DNA of 64,000 bases from ZC4RG25 sp041687075 (GCA_041687075.1 JAWLCO010000003.1:15537-79536), one strand, 5' to 3'; shown: positions 14,139-22,591, counted from the stretch's first letter. Notes: generated by a model from the sequence alone, not told the origin. Translations and numbers: made by a program.

Positions 14139-17081
14139 TTAAGCCCTCCAGATCTTGCAGAGCGTCGTCTTCGTCTCTTGCATCTGAGTGACGACGTCGT
14201 AGCCGTAGGTCGTTGCGGTGTTGGCTGCCTCGCCGAGGACGTAAGGATCAGTGCCCGGTGGGTACTTCGAGCGAAGATCCTTGCCCTGGAAGTGGCCGGC
14301 GAAGTGGAACGGCATGAAGGCGACGCCCTTGCCGACCCGCTCCGTCACCATAGCCATGACGAGAACCTTGCCTTTCTCGGGCCCTTCGACCCAGACCATC
14401 TGTCCGTCCTTGATGCCGAGGTTGTTGGCATCCGTCGGGTTGACCTCGACGAACATGTTCTGCTGCAGCTCGGCAAGCCACGGGTTGGAGCGGGTCTCCT
14501 CGCCGCCACCCTCGTACTCCACCAATCGGCCCGTCGTCAGAATGATCGGGTACTCCTGAGAGACGTCCCGCTTCTGGATCGACTCGAACAGCACCGGCAG
14601 GCGGTTGAGCCTGCGGTCCTGGTGGGTCGGGTACTTGGCCACCAGGTCGCGCCGCGGCGTATAGAGCGGCTCGCGGTGGAGCGGCACCGGGTCGGGGAAG
14701 TTCCAGACCACAGCACGCGCCTTGCCATTACCGAACGGTGCCAGGCCGTGCTTGATTGCCACGCGCTGCAGACCGCCAGACAGGTCCGTGGTGAACGTCA
14801 CCGCGTCGGGGTTGTCGCCGCCGACCCGATTGATCGTCTCCAGCTCCTCTGGCGTCAGGTCTCCGTCCCAACCCAGCTTCTTGAGGAAGCCGAGCGAGAC
14901 GGCAGGATGCCCGCTCCTGAGCTCGTTGCCGACCGGATAGCTGTCGACCGCGAGCATGTTGTCGAGGTTCTCGTCGTTGCGGGTGTACTTCTCCGACTTG
15001 CCCTGAACCGTGGCACCCCACAGCGCACGGAAGTTCAGGCCGCCGTCCTGCACGTGCTTGGACGTGTCGTACAGGTTGGGTGTGCCGGGATGGCCCTTCT
15101 TGCCACTCGGCAGCTCCATGTCGGGGTTGCCCCAGCACGGCCACGGCAGACCGTAGTAGTCGCCATCGCACGGACCACCGTTGGCCTTGAGGGTCACGCG
15201 GTCGAAGGTGTGCTGGTTGGCCATGTGGAGCTTCAGCCGCTCCGGCGACTGGCCGGTGTAGCCGATCGTCCACATGCCCTTGTTGAACTCGCGGGTGATC
15301 TCCTCGACCACAGGCTCGTTGTTCTCGACCTTGATGTTCTTGAACATCTCCTTGTCGAAGCCGAGCTTCTTGGCGAACAGGTACATGATCTCGTGATCGA
15401 CCTTCGCCTCGAAGAACGGCTCGAACACCTTCTCGCGCCACTGCAGCGACCGGTTCGAGGCGGTCACTGAGCCGACCGTCTCGTACTGCGTCGCCGCCGG
15501 GAGCAGGTAGGTGTTGTCCGTGCGGTCGTGCATGACGGCCGTGGCCGTCGGGTAGGGGTCGACGACGACGAGAAGGTCGAGCTTCTCCATCGCCTTCTTC
15601 ATGTCCGGACCGCGCGTCTGCGAGTTCGGAGCGTGTCCCCAGAAGAAGACCGCCTTCAGCAGATCGGGCTGCTCGACATTCTGTTTGTCCTCGAGAACAC
15701 CGTCGACCCAACGCGACAGCGGAATGCCGGCCGATTCCATCAGCTTCTTGCTGGCGAAGCGGCCCACCAGGTAATCGTGCGGGACATCCCACACGCGCGC
15801 CCAGTGCTTCCAGGAGCCCTCGGACAGTCCGTAGTAACCCGGCAGCGTGCCCGGCTCGACGCCGAAGTCCGTCGCGCCCTGCACGTTGTCGTGGCCGCGG
15901 AAGATGTTGGCACCACCGCCAGACACGCCCATGTTGCCGAGCGCGAGCTGCAGGATGCAGTAAGCGCGCACATTGGCATTGGCGACCGTGTGCTGCGTGG
16001 AGCCCATGCACCAGATCAGCGTGCCCGGCTTGTTGGATGCCAGCGTGCGGGCGACACGGCGGAGCTGCGAGCCCGGAACGCCGGTGACGCTCTCGACCTC
16101 CTCAGGCGTCCACTTCTTCACCTCGTCGCGCACCCACTCCATGCCCCAGACGCGCTGGCGGATGAACTCCTTGTCCTCCCAGCCATTCTCGAAGATGTGG
16201 TAGAGAATGCCCCAGATCAGCGCGATGTCCGTGCCCGGACGGAAGCGGACGAACTCGTTCGCGTGAGCCGCGGTTCGCGTGAAGCGCGGATCACAGACGA
16301 TGAGCTGCGCGTTGTTCTGCTCCTTGGAACGCAGCAGGAACTGCATCGCGACCGGATGCGCCTCGGCCGCGTTGCTGCCGATGACGAAGATCGCCTTGGA
16401 GTTCTGGATGTCGTTGTAGGAGTTCGTCATCGCGCCGTAGCCCCAGGTCTGGGCGACGCCGGCGACGGTGGTCGAGTGACAGATACGGGCCTGATGGTCT
16501 CCGTTGTTGGAGCCCCAGAACGCGTAGAACTTGCGGAAGAGATAGGCCTGCTCGTTCGAGAACTTGGCAGAGCCGAGGAAGTACACCGAATCAGGACCCG
16601 AGGTCTCGCGGATCTGCAACATCTTGTCGCCGATCTCTTCGATGGCCTCGTCCCAGGAGATGCGCTGCCATTTGCCGGCAACAAGCTTCATGGGATACTT
16701 GAGCCGGCGGTCGCCGTGCGCGTGCTCACGCGCCGAGGCGCCCTTGGCGCAGTGAGACCCGAGGTTCAGTGGGCTGTCGAATCCGGGCTCCTGACCGACC
16801 CACACGCCGTTCTGCACCTCGGCAAGAATGGTGCAGCCGACCGAACAGTGCGTGCAGACGGACTTTCTGATCTCGACATTGCCGTTCGCAGCACCGGCCG
16901 TTTGCGCTTGGGCCTTCTGCACGCGCGTGGTGACGAGTGACGATGCAGCGGCGAGGCCACCTATGGCCAGCCCCGAGTTGCGCAGGAAAGCGCGCCGGTC
17001 GACCGTCCCGTGCGATGCAACCTGCAGGGCCGACGACAAGCGAGCCCGCCCCGCGGCTCCGTTCGCCTTCTTCCTCAGCAT
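14139..17081 (-). CDS. fdhA: formate dehydrogenase catalytic (alpha) subunit, cysteine type
   Basis: 980 residues, typical for periplasmic FDH-N-like enzymes, which oxidise formate to CO2 at a molybdenum (or tungsten) bis-MGD centre. A twin-arginine signal lies at 27-45 (VDRRAFLRNSGLAIGG). The [4Fe-4S] ligands are Cys76, Cys79, Cys83 and Cys111 (CTHCSVGC...HCAKG). The active-site position is Cys201 in QARICHSTTVAG, where the E. coli enzyme has selenocysteine; there is no in-frame UGA. The region AMTNSYNDIQN and the C-terminal molydopterin-binding domain (EVNPTDANNLGIKDGQMV) are present. AGGGAG precedes ATG 17081. It is upstream of fdhB and downstream of the Tat peptide gene. Confidence 0.95.
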   Translation of the reverse strand: MLRKKANGAAGRARLSSALQVASHGTVDRRAFLRNSGLAIGGLAAASSLVTTRVQKAQAQTAGAANGNVEIRKSVCTHCSVGCTILAEVQNGVWVGQEPGFDSPLNLGSHCAKGASAREHAHGDRRLKYPMKLVAGKWQRISWDEAIEEIGDKMLQIRETSGPDSVYFLGSAKFSNEQAYLFRKFYAFWGSNNGDHQARICHSTTVAGVAQTWGYGAMTNSYNDIQNSKAIFVIGSNAAEAHPVAMQFLLRSKEQNNAQLIVCDPRFTRTAAHANEFVRFRPGTDIALIWGILYHIFENGWEDKEFIRQRVWGMEWVRDEVKKWTPEEVESVTGVPGSQLRRVARTLASNKPGTLIWCMGSTQHTVANANVRAYCILQLALGNMGVSGGGANIFRGHDNVQGATDFGVEPGTLPGYYGLSEGSWKHWARVWDVPHDYLVGRFASKKLMESAGIPLSRWVDGVLEDKQNVEQPDLLKAVFFWGHAPNSQTRGPDMKKAMEKLDLLVVVDPYPTATAVMHDRTDNTYLLPAATQYETVGSVTASNRSLQWREKVFEPFFEAKVDHEIMYLFAKKLGFDKEMFKNIKVENNEPVVEEITREFNKGMWTIGYTGQSPERLKLHMANQHTFDRVTLKANGGPCDGDYYGLPWPCWGNPDMELPSGKKGHPGTPNLYDTSKHVQDGGLNFRALWGATVQGKSEKYTRNDENLDNMLAVDSYPVGNELRSGHPAVSLGFLKKLGWDGDLTPEELETINRVGGDNPDAVTFTTDLSGGLQRVAIKHGLAPFGNGKARAVVWNFPDPVPLHREPLYTPRRDLVAKYPTHQDRRLNRLPVLFESIQKRDVSQEYPIILTTGRLVEYEGGGEETRSNPWLAELQQNMFVEVNPTDANNLGIKDGQMVWVEGPEKGKVLVMAMVTERVGKGVAFMPFHFAGHFQGKDLRSKYPPGTDPYVLGEAANTATTYGYDVVTQMQETKTTLCKIWRA

Positions 17082-17151
17082 GATCTTCTCCCTTTGAACG
17101 CCATGCGGTCAGCTCAGCCTTCGTTGCAGGCTGTGGCCGCGGAGTGGCAAA

Positions 17152-17343
17152 TCAGAACCTGGCGAGCTCGTAGTAACGCTTGACGTGATCCGTCTCGCGG
17201 TAAAGCCCGTCGCGAGGCTTGCTCTCCGTTGCGGACGCCGTGCCACCGGCTGCGACTGCCGCTCCTCCCGCGGCGACGCCGACTCCCGCAAGCTTGAGGA
17301 AGCTGCGGCGATCGGTTACCGCCTTGTCATCCTGCTTCTTCAT
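17152..17343 (-). CDS. small twin-arginine-signal protein of the formate dehydrogenase region
   Basis: 63 residues, almost all of it a Tat signal: DRRSFLKLAGVGVAAGGAAV at residues 11-30, then an Ala/Gly-rich stretch, and a tail KPRDGLYRETDHVKRYYELARF. Such 60-70 residue Tat peptides regularly occur just upstream of FDH catalytic genes; the conserved YRETxHVKxYYxxARF tail is their hallmark. The role is not established; it may help assembly or export of the enzyme. Spacing is 36 bases from the chaperone gene and 70 from fdhA. Confidence 0.87.
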   Translation of the reverse strand: MKKQDDKAVTDRRSFLKLAGVGVAAGGAAVAAGGTASATESKPRDGLYRETDHVKRYYELARF

Positions 17344-17379
17344 TTCCAGCTCCTTTCCAAACGGCCCACACGCGCTGAC

Positions 17380-17994
17380 TCAGTCGAGTGCAAAAGCCCC
17401 CTCTTCAATCTCGAGGAAGGTGCTTCCGACCGCGCCGAGCGCTGAATAAAGAACAGACGACTTGGCCTGCTGCAGATCGCGGAAGAAGTACGGCGCCCAG
17501 CAGCCGATGTGCGTATTGAAGAAGCGCTTCTGCTCATCGAGGGGCAGTGGATCGCCGAATGCGCCGTCGATCAGCCCGGCCATCATTTCGGCGAGCGAAG
17601 CGATGTGGTCCTCCGGATCGCGGATGTCAGGGTCGCGCGCGATTCCGAGCCGCGCCATGTCCTGGCGCAGCTTGGCCAAGGGCTTCTCGTTGAGGAAGCC
17701 GGTCAGATAATAGGACCCGAAAGGAACAAGCTCGCCGCGGCCCAGGCCAATGAAGAGGACGTGATATTCCTCCGCCACCTCGCTCGCCCTGCTGCGTCCG
17801 GCGATATGCGCGAATGTGGAGATCGCGCGACCGATGTCGCTGTCGTCGCCCTGCAGGCTCGCCGCAGCCTCGAGATCCGCTTCGCTCGGGGGTGCGGACA
17901 AGAAGCGGGCAATCAGACGGTATATCTGTGCCCGCAGCAGATCTTCAGCTGCGACCACCGATACGGCCTCTTCCGCTGATGCCGCGCTCGGCAT
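17380..17994 (-). CDS. TorD-family molybdoenzyme maturation chaperone
   Basis: 204 residues from ATG 17994, with AAAGGGGG about ten bases upstream; the frame is open further upstream but no better start is seen. The sequence has the all-helical TorD pattern: LLRAQIYRLIARFLSAPP, AEEYHVLFIGLGRGELVPF and GSYYLTGFLNEKPLAKLRQD, then EDHIASLAEMMAGLI and FFNTHIGCWAPYFFRDLQQA. The segment EYHVLFIG(x)GRGELxP(F/Y)xSYYLTG is the family's core. It would bind the Tat signal of FdhA and hold it for cofactor insertion. It is the first gene of the formate dehydrogenase operon. Confidence 0.9.
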   Translation of the reverse strand: MPSAASAEEAVSVVAAEDLLRAQIYRLIARFLSAPPSEADLEAAASLQGDDSDIGRAISTFAHIAGRSRASEVAEEYHVLFIGLGRGELVPFGSYYLTGFLNEKPLAKLRQDMARLGIARDPDIRDPEDHIASLAEMMAGLIDGAFGDPLPLDEQKRFFNTHIGCWAPYFFRDLQQAKSSVLYSALGAVGSTFLEIEEGAFALD

Positions 17995-18245
17995 TCCGAA
18001 AACGCCCCCTTTAGGCAATTCATTTCCCTGCTGCAGCCCGGGACGCACAGAGGCGGCCCGCCACACCAGCGGCCTTATGATGCATCTGCCGCGCAAATTT
18101 GCAATATGAGAAAGAACACATCAGCGAGGGGAAGTTGAATCTCCTGCAAATCCCATAATCGTTGTAGGGATTAATGGCGGGTTGTTTTGAGAAGCAGAAG
18201 TCGAATGGTCCTATATCTGAGGTTGAGAAACTGGTCTTGCTCGAA

Positions 18246-18259
18246 TTGATGTTCATCAA
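18246..18259. promoter_or_regulatory. FNR/FixK-type box, perfect match
   Basis: TTGATGTTCATCAA matches the consensus TTGAT-N4-ATCAA at every fixed position and is palindromic. It lies 252 bases upstream of the FDH operon start and 171 bases upstream of moaA. Activation by an Fnr/FixK-type protein at low oxygen is inferred. Confidence 0.65.
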
Positions 18260-18339
18260 GTGACTTCGCAGCCCGGGTCGTGCACCTGCGAAAACAGATC
18301 GACCCGATGCGTGATACTGCCCACTCCCCAGAGAACCAC

Positions 18340-18353
18340 TTGATCCATATCAG
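18340..18353. promoter_or_regulatory. second FNR/FixK-type box, one mismatch
   Basis: TTGATCCATATCAG matches TTGAT-N4-ATCAA except for the last base. It is centred about 83 bases upstream of the moaA start, a distance that fits an activator site near -41.5 if moaA has a 5' leader of about 40 bases. Confidence 0.5.
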
Positions 18354-18429
18354 GGCTGCGATAGGTTGATCTGCTAGGGTGTTTGCCCGGGGCCGTCGTG
18401 GCCGCGGGCCCGTCGACAAGGCTTGCTCA

Positions 18430-19455
18430 ATGATCGTGCAGGACTCCCGTGAGGCGAATGCGCCGATGGTCGATCCGTTCGGCCGTCGCGTGACCTACCT
18501 GCGGGTTTCGGTGACCGACCGCTGCGACTTCCGCTGCGTCTACTGCATGTCCGAGCACATGACCTTCCTGCCGAAGAAGGATCTTCTGACGCTGGAAGAA
18601 CTCGACCGGCTGTGCTCGGCTTTCGTAGCGAAGGGCGTCAACAAGCTGCGAATCACCGGCGGCGAGCCGCTGGTGCGCAAGAACATCATGTGGCTGTTCC
18701 AGGCGCTGTCGCGGCACCTGGAATCTGGCGCGCTGGAGGAGCTGACGCTCACGACCAACGGCAGCCAGCTCCCGAAATACGCCACCGAGCTTGCGGCCTG
18801 CGGCGTCAAGCGGATCAACGTCTCGCTCGACACGCTGAAGCCGGATCGCTTCAAGGCGATCACCCGCTGGGGCGATTTCGGCCAGGTCATGGACGGACTT
18901 GCGGCCGCGGATAAAGCCGGGCTGGCCGTCAAGATCAATGCGGTGGCGCTGAAGGGCGTCAACGAGGATGAGATCGAGGACATGCTGCGATTCGCCCACG
19001 GCCGCGGCTACGACCTGACGCTCATCGAAACCATGCCGCTCGGCGACATCGACGGCGACCGCACGGACCAATACCTGCCACTATCCATCGTGCGGGCGCG
19101 GTTGATGGACCGCTTCACGCTGGAGGACATCCCGTATCGCACCGGCGGCCCGGCCCGCTACGTGCGGGTCGCCGAGACCGGCGGCCGGCTCGGGCTCATC
19201 ACGCCGATGACCCATAACTTCTGCGAGAGCTGCAATCGCGTGCGGCTCACCTGCACCGGCACCCTCTACATGTGCCTCGGGCAGGAGGACGCCGCCGACC
19301 TGCGGACGCCTCTGCGGGCCAGCACGGATGATGAGCTGCTCTCGGCCGCCATAGACGAAGCAATCAGCCGCAAGCCCAAGGGCCACGACTTCGTCATCGA
19401 CCGCCGCACCCGCCGGCCCGCCGTATCGCGGCACATGAGCGTGACGGGCGGATAA
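18430..19455 (+). CDS. moaA: GTP 3',8-cyclase MoaA
   Basis: 341 residues from ATG 18430 (MIVQDSREANAPMVDPFGRR). It is a radical SAM enzyme for the first step of molybdenum cofactor synthesis, converting GTP to 3',8-cyclo-7,8-dihydro-GTP. The N-terminal cluster CDFRCVYC provides the SAM-binding cysteines, followed by LRITGGEPLVR. The C-terminal cluster is in NFCESCNRVRLTCTG. The C-terminal GG (VTGG) needed for activation in this family is present. It lies beside the formate dehydrogenase operon, whose enzyme needs this cofactor, downstream of an FNR-type box. Confidence 0.95.
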   Translation: MIVQDSREANAPMVDPFGRRVTYLRVSVTDRCDFRCVYCMSEHMTFLPKKDLLTLEELDRLCSAFVAKGVNKLRITGGEPLVRKNIMWLFQALSRHLESGALEELTLTTNGSQLPKYATELAACGVKRINVSLDTLKPDRFKAITRWGDFGQVMDGLAAADKAGLAVKINAVALKGVNEDEIEDMLRFAHGRGYDLTLIETMPLGDIDGDRTDQYLPLSIVRARLMDRFTLEDIPYRTGGPARYVRVAETGGRLGLITPMTHNFCESCNRVRLTCTGTLYMCLGQEDAADLRTPLRASTDDELLSAAIDEAISRKPKGHDFVIDRRTRRPAVSRHMSVTGG

Positions 19456-19465
19456 AGCGCGCGGC

Positions 19466-19768
19466 CTACTCCTCCGGCGGCGCGAGGCTCGGATCACCGA
19501 GATGCTGGCGCAGCATCTCGGCGTACTCGCCTATCATCTTCTTCACGAACTCTTCGTGATTGTCGACGTCGAGGACGACCTTGGCGACGTAGGCATTGTA
19601 GCGGGCGGCGGCGTAGAGAAACGCCATGTGCAGCTCGGTGGCCTTGACGCGCGCGTTCTCGCGGTTGGCGAGATCAATGAACTTGTCCGCGATCTTCAGG
19701 AAGGCCATCGTGTCCAGACGGCCTTCGGCGCGCATGGCCCGGCGCTGCTGGCGATTGGGTTCTTTCAT
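19466..19768 (-). CDS. small DUF3144-like protein
   Basis: 100 residues if read from ATG 19768, which has GGAG six bases upstream; ATG 19780 would add four residues. The protein is helical and charged: DTMAFLKIADKFIDLANREN, then AFLYAAARYNAYVAKVVLD and a C-terminal EMLRQHLGDPS. The FIDLANxxxx...FLYAAARYNAxVA pattern resembles DUF3144 proteins, but I hold that match only loosely. It follows the subtilase-like gene by 13 bases and is the last gene of the fdhD-mobA-mobB unit. It converges with moaA. Function unknown. Confidence 0.62.
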   Translation of the reverse strand: MKEPNRQQRRAMRAEGRLDTMAFLKIADKFIDLANRENARVKATELHMAFLYAAARYNAYVAKVVLDVDNHEEFVKKMIGEYAEMLRQHLGDPSLAPPEE

Positions 19769-19781
19769 CGAGGTCTCCATC

Positions 19782-20483
19782 CTATCTGGCGAGCCGTTCG
19801 CGCACGGCGCGCTTCAGGCCGGCCCCGTCGAGGGCGGGACCGCTGGCGGCAATTTCGGCGGCGACGCCGAGGGCGCGTAGAGAGGCCGCCATATCTGGTG
19901 GACGTTCAGCGTCAGCCCCGGCTCCGGCAGAAGACTTGGCGCCGTCGGTACTCTCGAGCGTCAAAACATTCTCGAGATCAGCGGGCGCCGAATGTGCGGG
20001 CATGACGATCAGGAGATTGCTGAACTCCCGCACGGCCACACGGAACAGTTCCCGGTCCCAGCCCGGCTCAACCACGGACACCAGCACAGCGCGGGCAGGC
20101 GTTTTCGCCACGAACGCCAGCGCCTTCACCAACGAACCGGGCTGATCAGAAGCGATCCGCACCGGAATGAGTCGCGCGACCGGCGCCTCGGCCAGAATTG
20201 CGCTCGCCAGAGCTGAGCCGTTCCACGGTCGCTCGCCTTCACTTGGCGCGAACGGCAGGGCATCCCCATCAGCGAAGTCCCAACCGATGAGCTCGCCCTC
20301 GCCATCGCGGGCCAATCGGCTTGCAATGTGTGGAAGGGTGTAGTCGATCCCAGCGGATATGAGCGCCAGCGCCACCCCGCCGGGATCAGTGCCGGGTGGG
20401 ACGCGAGGCTCATTGCTGCGGGCTGCGGCCTCCACGGGCACGATGAGCAAGAACAGCGCGATGACCCAGCCGCGAGCCAGCAT
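19782..20483 (-). CDS. exported subtilase-like protein with apparently lost catalytic residues
   Basis: 233 residues with a signal peptide (residues 1-22, ending EAAARS). The segment ALISAGIDYTLPHIASRLAR resembles the VAVIDTGIDYxHPDL segment of subtilisins, but the catalytic Asp position holds Ser or Ala. The segment NGSALASAILAEAPVARLIP resembles GTHVAGxIAxxAPxAxLxP, with Asn in place of the catalytic His. The GTSMA serine motif is not visible. The protein therefore looks like a small, probably inactive S8-fold protein. It is translated 2 bases after mobB and 13 bases before the DUF3144-like gene, which links it to molybdenum cofactor genes. Role unknown. Confidence 0.6.
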   Translation of the reverse strand: MLARGWVIALFLLIVPVEAAARSNEPRVPPGTDPGGVALALISAGIDYTLPHIASRLARDGEGELIGWDFADGDALPFAPSEGERPWNGSALASAILAEAPVARLIPVRIASDQPGSLVKALAFVAKTPARAVLVSVVEPGWDRELFRVAVREFSNLLIVMPAHSAPADLENVLTLESTDGAKSSAGAGADAERPPDMAASLRALGVAAEIAASGPALDGAGLKRAVRERLAR

Positions 20484-20485
20484 CG

Positions 20486-21055
20486 TCAGTCGCTCTGGCT
20501 CGGAGCGGCCGTGCTCGCCTCAATCCCACTTTCCCGCTGGCCGAGCGGGCCAACCGCCTTCTCGATGAAATCAGCGATGGCAGTGATGTCGTCCAGGGAA
20601 AAGGCGGGCACCGCAGCATCCTCGACGACATGATCTGCGGCGATCGCAATGACCATCGGGTCCTCCGGCGCCAGCGGGCGCCTGGTCAGCGACTGCATAC
20701 GCCGGGCCTCGATCTTCGGGATCGGCGCCGACTTGTAACCCTCGACGACGATCAGGTCGCAAGGCTCGAGCCAGGAGATCACCTCCTCGAAGTTCGGCTC
20801 CGGCGCGCCGTCGAGCTCGTTGACGACGGCCCAGCGCCGGTTGGAGACGATAGCCACTTGCTTTGCCCCGGCGCGGCGATGGCGGGCGCTGTCCGTCTCC
20901 CCGTCGTCGATCTGGAAGGCGTGGTGTGCGTGCTTGACGGTTGCCACCTTGAAGCCGCGACGGGTGAACTCCTCGACGAGGCGCACCGTCAACGCCGTCT
21001 TCCCGGATTTCTTCCAGCCGGCAATTCCGATGATCGGCGTCATCGTGGCGCTCAC
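20486..21055 (-). CDS. mobB: molybdopterin-guanine dinucleotide biosynthesis protein B
   Basis: 189 residues. The P-loop is IGIAGWKKSGKTALTVRLVE at residues 7-26, followed by VATVKHAHHAFQIDD and DLIVVEGYKSAPIPKIEARR, all standard MobB blocks. MobB is a GTP-binding partner of MobA in attaching GMP to molybdopterin, giving the MGD cofactor used by formate dehydrogenase. It overlaps mobA by 4 bases (ATGA) and is followed 2 bases later by the subtilase-like gene. The C-terminus is Ser/Ala-rich and unremarkable. Confidence 0.93.
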   Translation of the reverse strand: MSATMTPIIGIAGWKKSGKTALTVRLVEEFTRRGFKVATVKHAHHAFQIDDGETDSARHRRAGAKQVAIVSNRRWAVVNELDGAPEPNFEEVISWLEPCDLIVVEGYKSAPIPKIEARRMQSLTRRPLAPEDPMVIAIAADHVVEDAAVPAFSLDDITAIADFIEKAVGPLGQRESGIEASTAAPSQSD

Positions 21056-21696
21056 TGGCTTCTACTCTCGATCAGGGCACGCGCCTCGTCCAATTCTTCG
21101 GGCGTGTTGGCGTTGAAGAACGGGTCGATCGTCCGATCGTGGAAACGCGAGCTTGGGAATTCGACCACTATGCTGGCGTGGCGGTCCGTCCAGTGCAGCA
21201 CCTTGCGCACGCCTGCGTTGAGCTGCTCCTCCAGATCGTCGGCCAGCGCAACCGGCCATAGGCCGATCACGGGATGAACATCTCCGTTTGATGCTGCGAG
21301 CGCGATCTTCTGTGGCGCATCGCCGACGGCTTCGAGCAGCCGTTGGGTCAGGTCCAGCGGCAGGAAGGGCGCATCGGTCGAAACGGTGACGATCCAGCGT
21401 GCCTGAGGCGCGTTGGCGGCGGACCAACGCATCCCGGCCAGAACGCCTGCCAGCGGCCCCGCGAATCCACCGACCGTGTCAGGCACGACGTCCAGACCGA
21501 ACGGGGCAAACCGCTCAGGATCACCATTGGCATTGATCACCATGGCGCCGGCCTGCGGCTGCAGCCGCTCGATCACATGGGCCAGCATCGGCTTGCCGGC
21601 GAGGTCCCGCAGACACTTGTCGCCGCCGCCCATGCGGCGCGATAACCCGCCCGCCAGCAGGACGCCGGTGACCAGCTTCGCCGGATTCTTTCGCAT
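21052..21696 (-). CDS. mobA: molybdenum cofactor guanylyltransferase MobA
   Basis: 214 residues from ATG 21696 (MRKNPAKLVTGVLLAGGLSR). The nucleotidyltransferase motif LLAGGLSRRMGGGDK and WIVTVSTDAPFLPLDL (the metal-binding Asp region) are intact. MobA transfers GMP from GTP to molybdopterin. The frame is open further upstream, but that part overlaps fdhD; the chosen start leaves 4 bases between the fdhD stop and mobA. Its stop overlaps the mobB start, so fdhD-mobA-mobB is one unit. Confidence 0.92.
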   Translation of the reverse strand: MRKNPAKLVTGVLLAGGLSRRMGGGDKCLRDLAGKPMLAHVIERLQPQAGAMVINANGDPERFAPFGLDVVPDTVGGFAGPLAGVLAGMRWSAANAPQARWIVTVSTDAPFLPLDLTQRLLEAVGDAPQKIALAASNGDVHPVIGLWPVALADDLEEQLNAGVRKVLHWTDRHASIVVEFPSSRFHDRTIDPFFNANTPEELDEARALIESRSQ

Positions 21697-21700
21697 GCGA

Positions 21701-22591
21701 TCAATCCTCGGCCGGGGCAAAGCTGCCCTTGCGGACGTGCTTCCTGTCCTCGTCGTCGACCCGCGAAACATCCGCATCGTAAACGATGCGTTCCGTGCCG
21801 GACAGGGCCACGAAGCGCTTGCCGCGGGCGCGCCCGATCAGCGTCAGACCGGCCCGCCGGGCGAGGTCGACACCCCAGGCGGTAAAGCCGGAGCGGGACA
21901 TCAGGATGGGAATGCCCATCTTGACGGTCTTGATGACCATCTCCGAGGTCAGGCGGCCGGTGGTATAGAAGATCTTGTCGTCAGGCTTGATACCGTTGAG
22001 GAACATGTAGCCGGCGATCTTGTCGACGGCGTTGTGGCGGCCGACGTCCTCCATATAGACGAGCGGCTTGTCCTCCTGGCAGAGCACGCAGCCGTGAATG
22101 GCGCCGGCCTTGAGATAGAGGCTCGGCTCGGTGTTGATCTTCCTGGTGAGCTGGTAGAGCCAGCTCGTCCTCAAGCGCGCATCCGGGTTCAGCTTCACCC
22201 TGTCGAACTCTTCCATGATGTCGCCGAAGATCGTGCCCTGGGCGCACCCGGAAGTCTGTATCTTCTTCTTGAGCTTTTCTTCGAAGTCGGTCTGGCGGCG
22301 AGTTCTCACCACCACCGTCTCGATGTCCTCCTCGTACTCGATGGCCGTGATCTCGTCGTCGGACCGAAGCATATTCTGGTTGAGCAGATAGCCGACGGCG
22401 AGCAGGTCCGGACGATCGCCGATCGTCATCATGGTCACGATCTCGCGCGCGTTGAGGAACAGCGTCAGCGGCCGCTCCGTCACGACGGAAGTCTCGATCG
22501 GCCTGCCCTCGTGATCGATGCCAGAGACGGTTACCGAAAGGCGCGGATCATCGGGTGTTGGCCGGACCTCGAATTCTTTCATCCACTTCAT
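21701..22591 (-). CDS. fdhD: formate dehydrogenase accessory sulfurtransferase FdhD
   Basis: 296 residues. FdhD moves sulfur from a cysteine desulfurase to the molybdenum cofactor, without which formate dehydrogenase is inactive. Family segments are LNAREIVTMMTIGDRPDLLAVGY-type (split here as LNAREIVTMMTIGD and RPDLLAVGYLL), the cysteine site TSGCAQGTIFGD, GAIHGCVLC, VYMEDVGRHNAVDKIAGY, FYTTGRLTSEMV and SRSGFTAWGVDLARRAGLT. The usual CGxCG motif appears here as a single Cys (GCAQG), as in the shorter-motif branch. First gene of the fdhD-mobA-mobB unit, with an unusually long spacer upstream. Confidence 0.94.
   Translation of the reverse strand: MKWMKEFEVRPTPDDPRLSVTVSGIDHEGRPIETSVVTERPLTLFLNAREIVTMMTIGDRPDLLAVGYLLNQNMLRSDDEITAIEYEEDIETVVVRTRRQTDFEEKLKKKIQTSGCAQGTIFGDIMEEFDRVKLNPDARLRTSWLYQLTRKINTEPSLYLKAGAIHGCVLCQEDKPLVYMEDVGRHNAVDKIAGYMFLNGIKPDDKIFYTTGRLTSEMVIKTVKMGIPILMSRSGFTAWGVDLARRAGLTLIGRARGKRFVALSGTERIVYDADVSRVDDEDRKHVRKGSFAPAED

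Larger units (their letters stand above)
17995..18429. promoter_or_regulatory. divergent regulatory region between the FDH operon and moaA
   Basis: 435 bases without a gene, more AT-rich in its middle (18090-18260) than the surrounding coding DNA. It holds two FNR/FixK-type boxes listed separately. No hairpin terminator or additional reading frame with codon bias was found. It must contain the promoters of the leftward FDH operon and the rightward moaA gene. Confidence 0.6.

Noticed and set aside
13890..16940. Two very long plus-strand open frames opposite fdhA and fdhB
   Set aside because: They are complements of highly biased GC-rich coding sequence. The products are His/Arg/Val-rich with no family motif.
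14139..17081. Selenocysteine codon in fdhA
   Set aside because: The active-site codon is TGC in the RICH motif, and no in-frame TGA occurs before the normal stop.
18090..18430. A possible small RNA or riboswitch in the moaA leader (molybdenum cofactor riboswitch)
   Set aside because: I could not find the paired stems of the Moco riboswitch. The region is better explained by FNR boxes and promoters.
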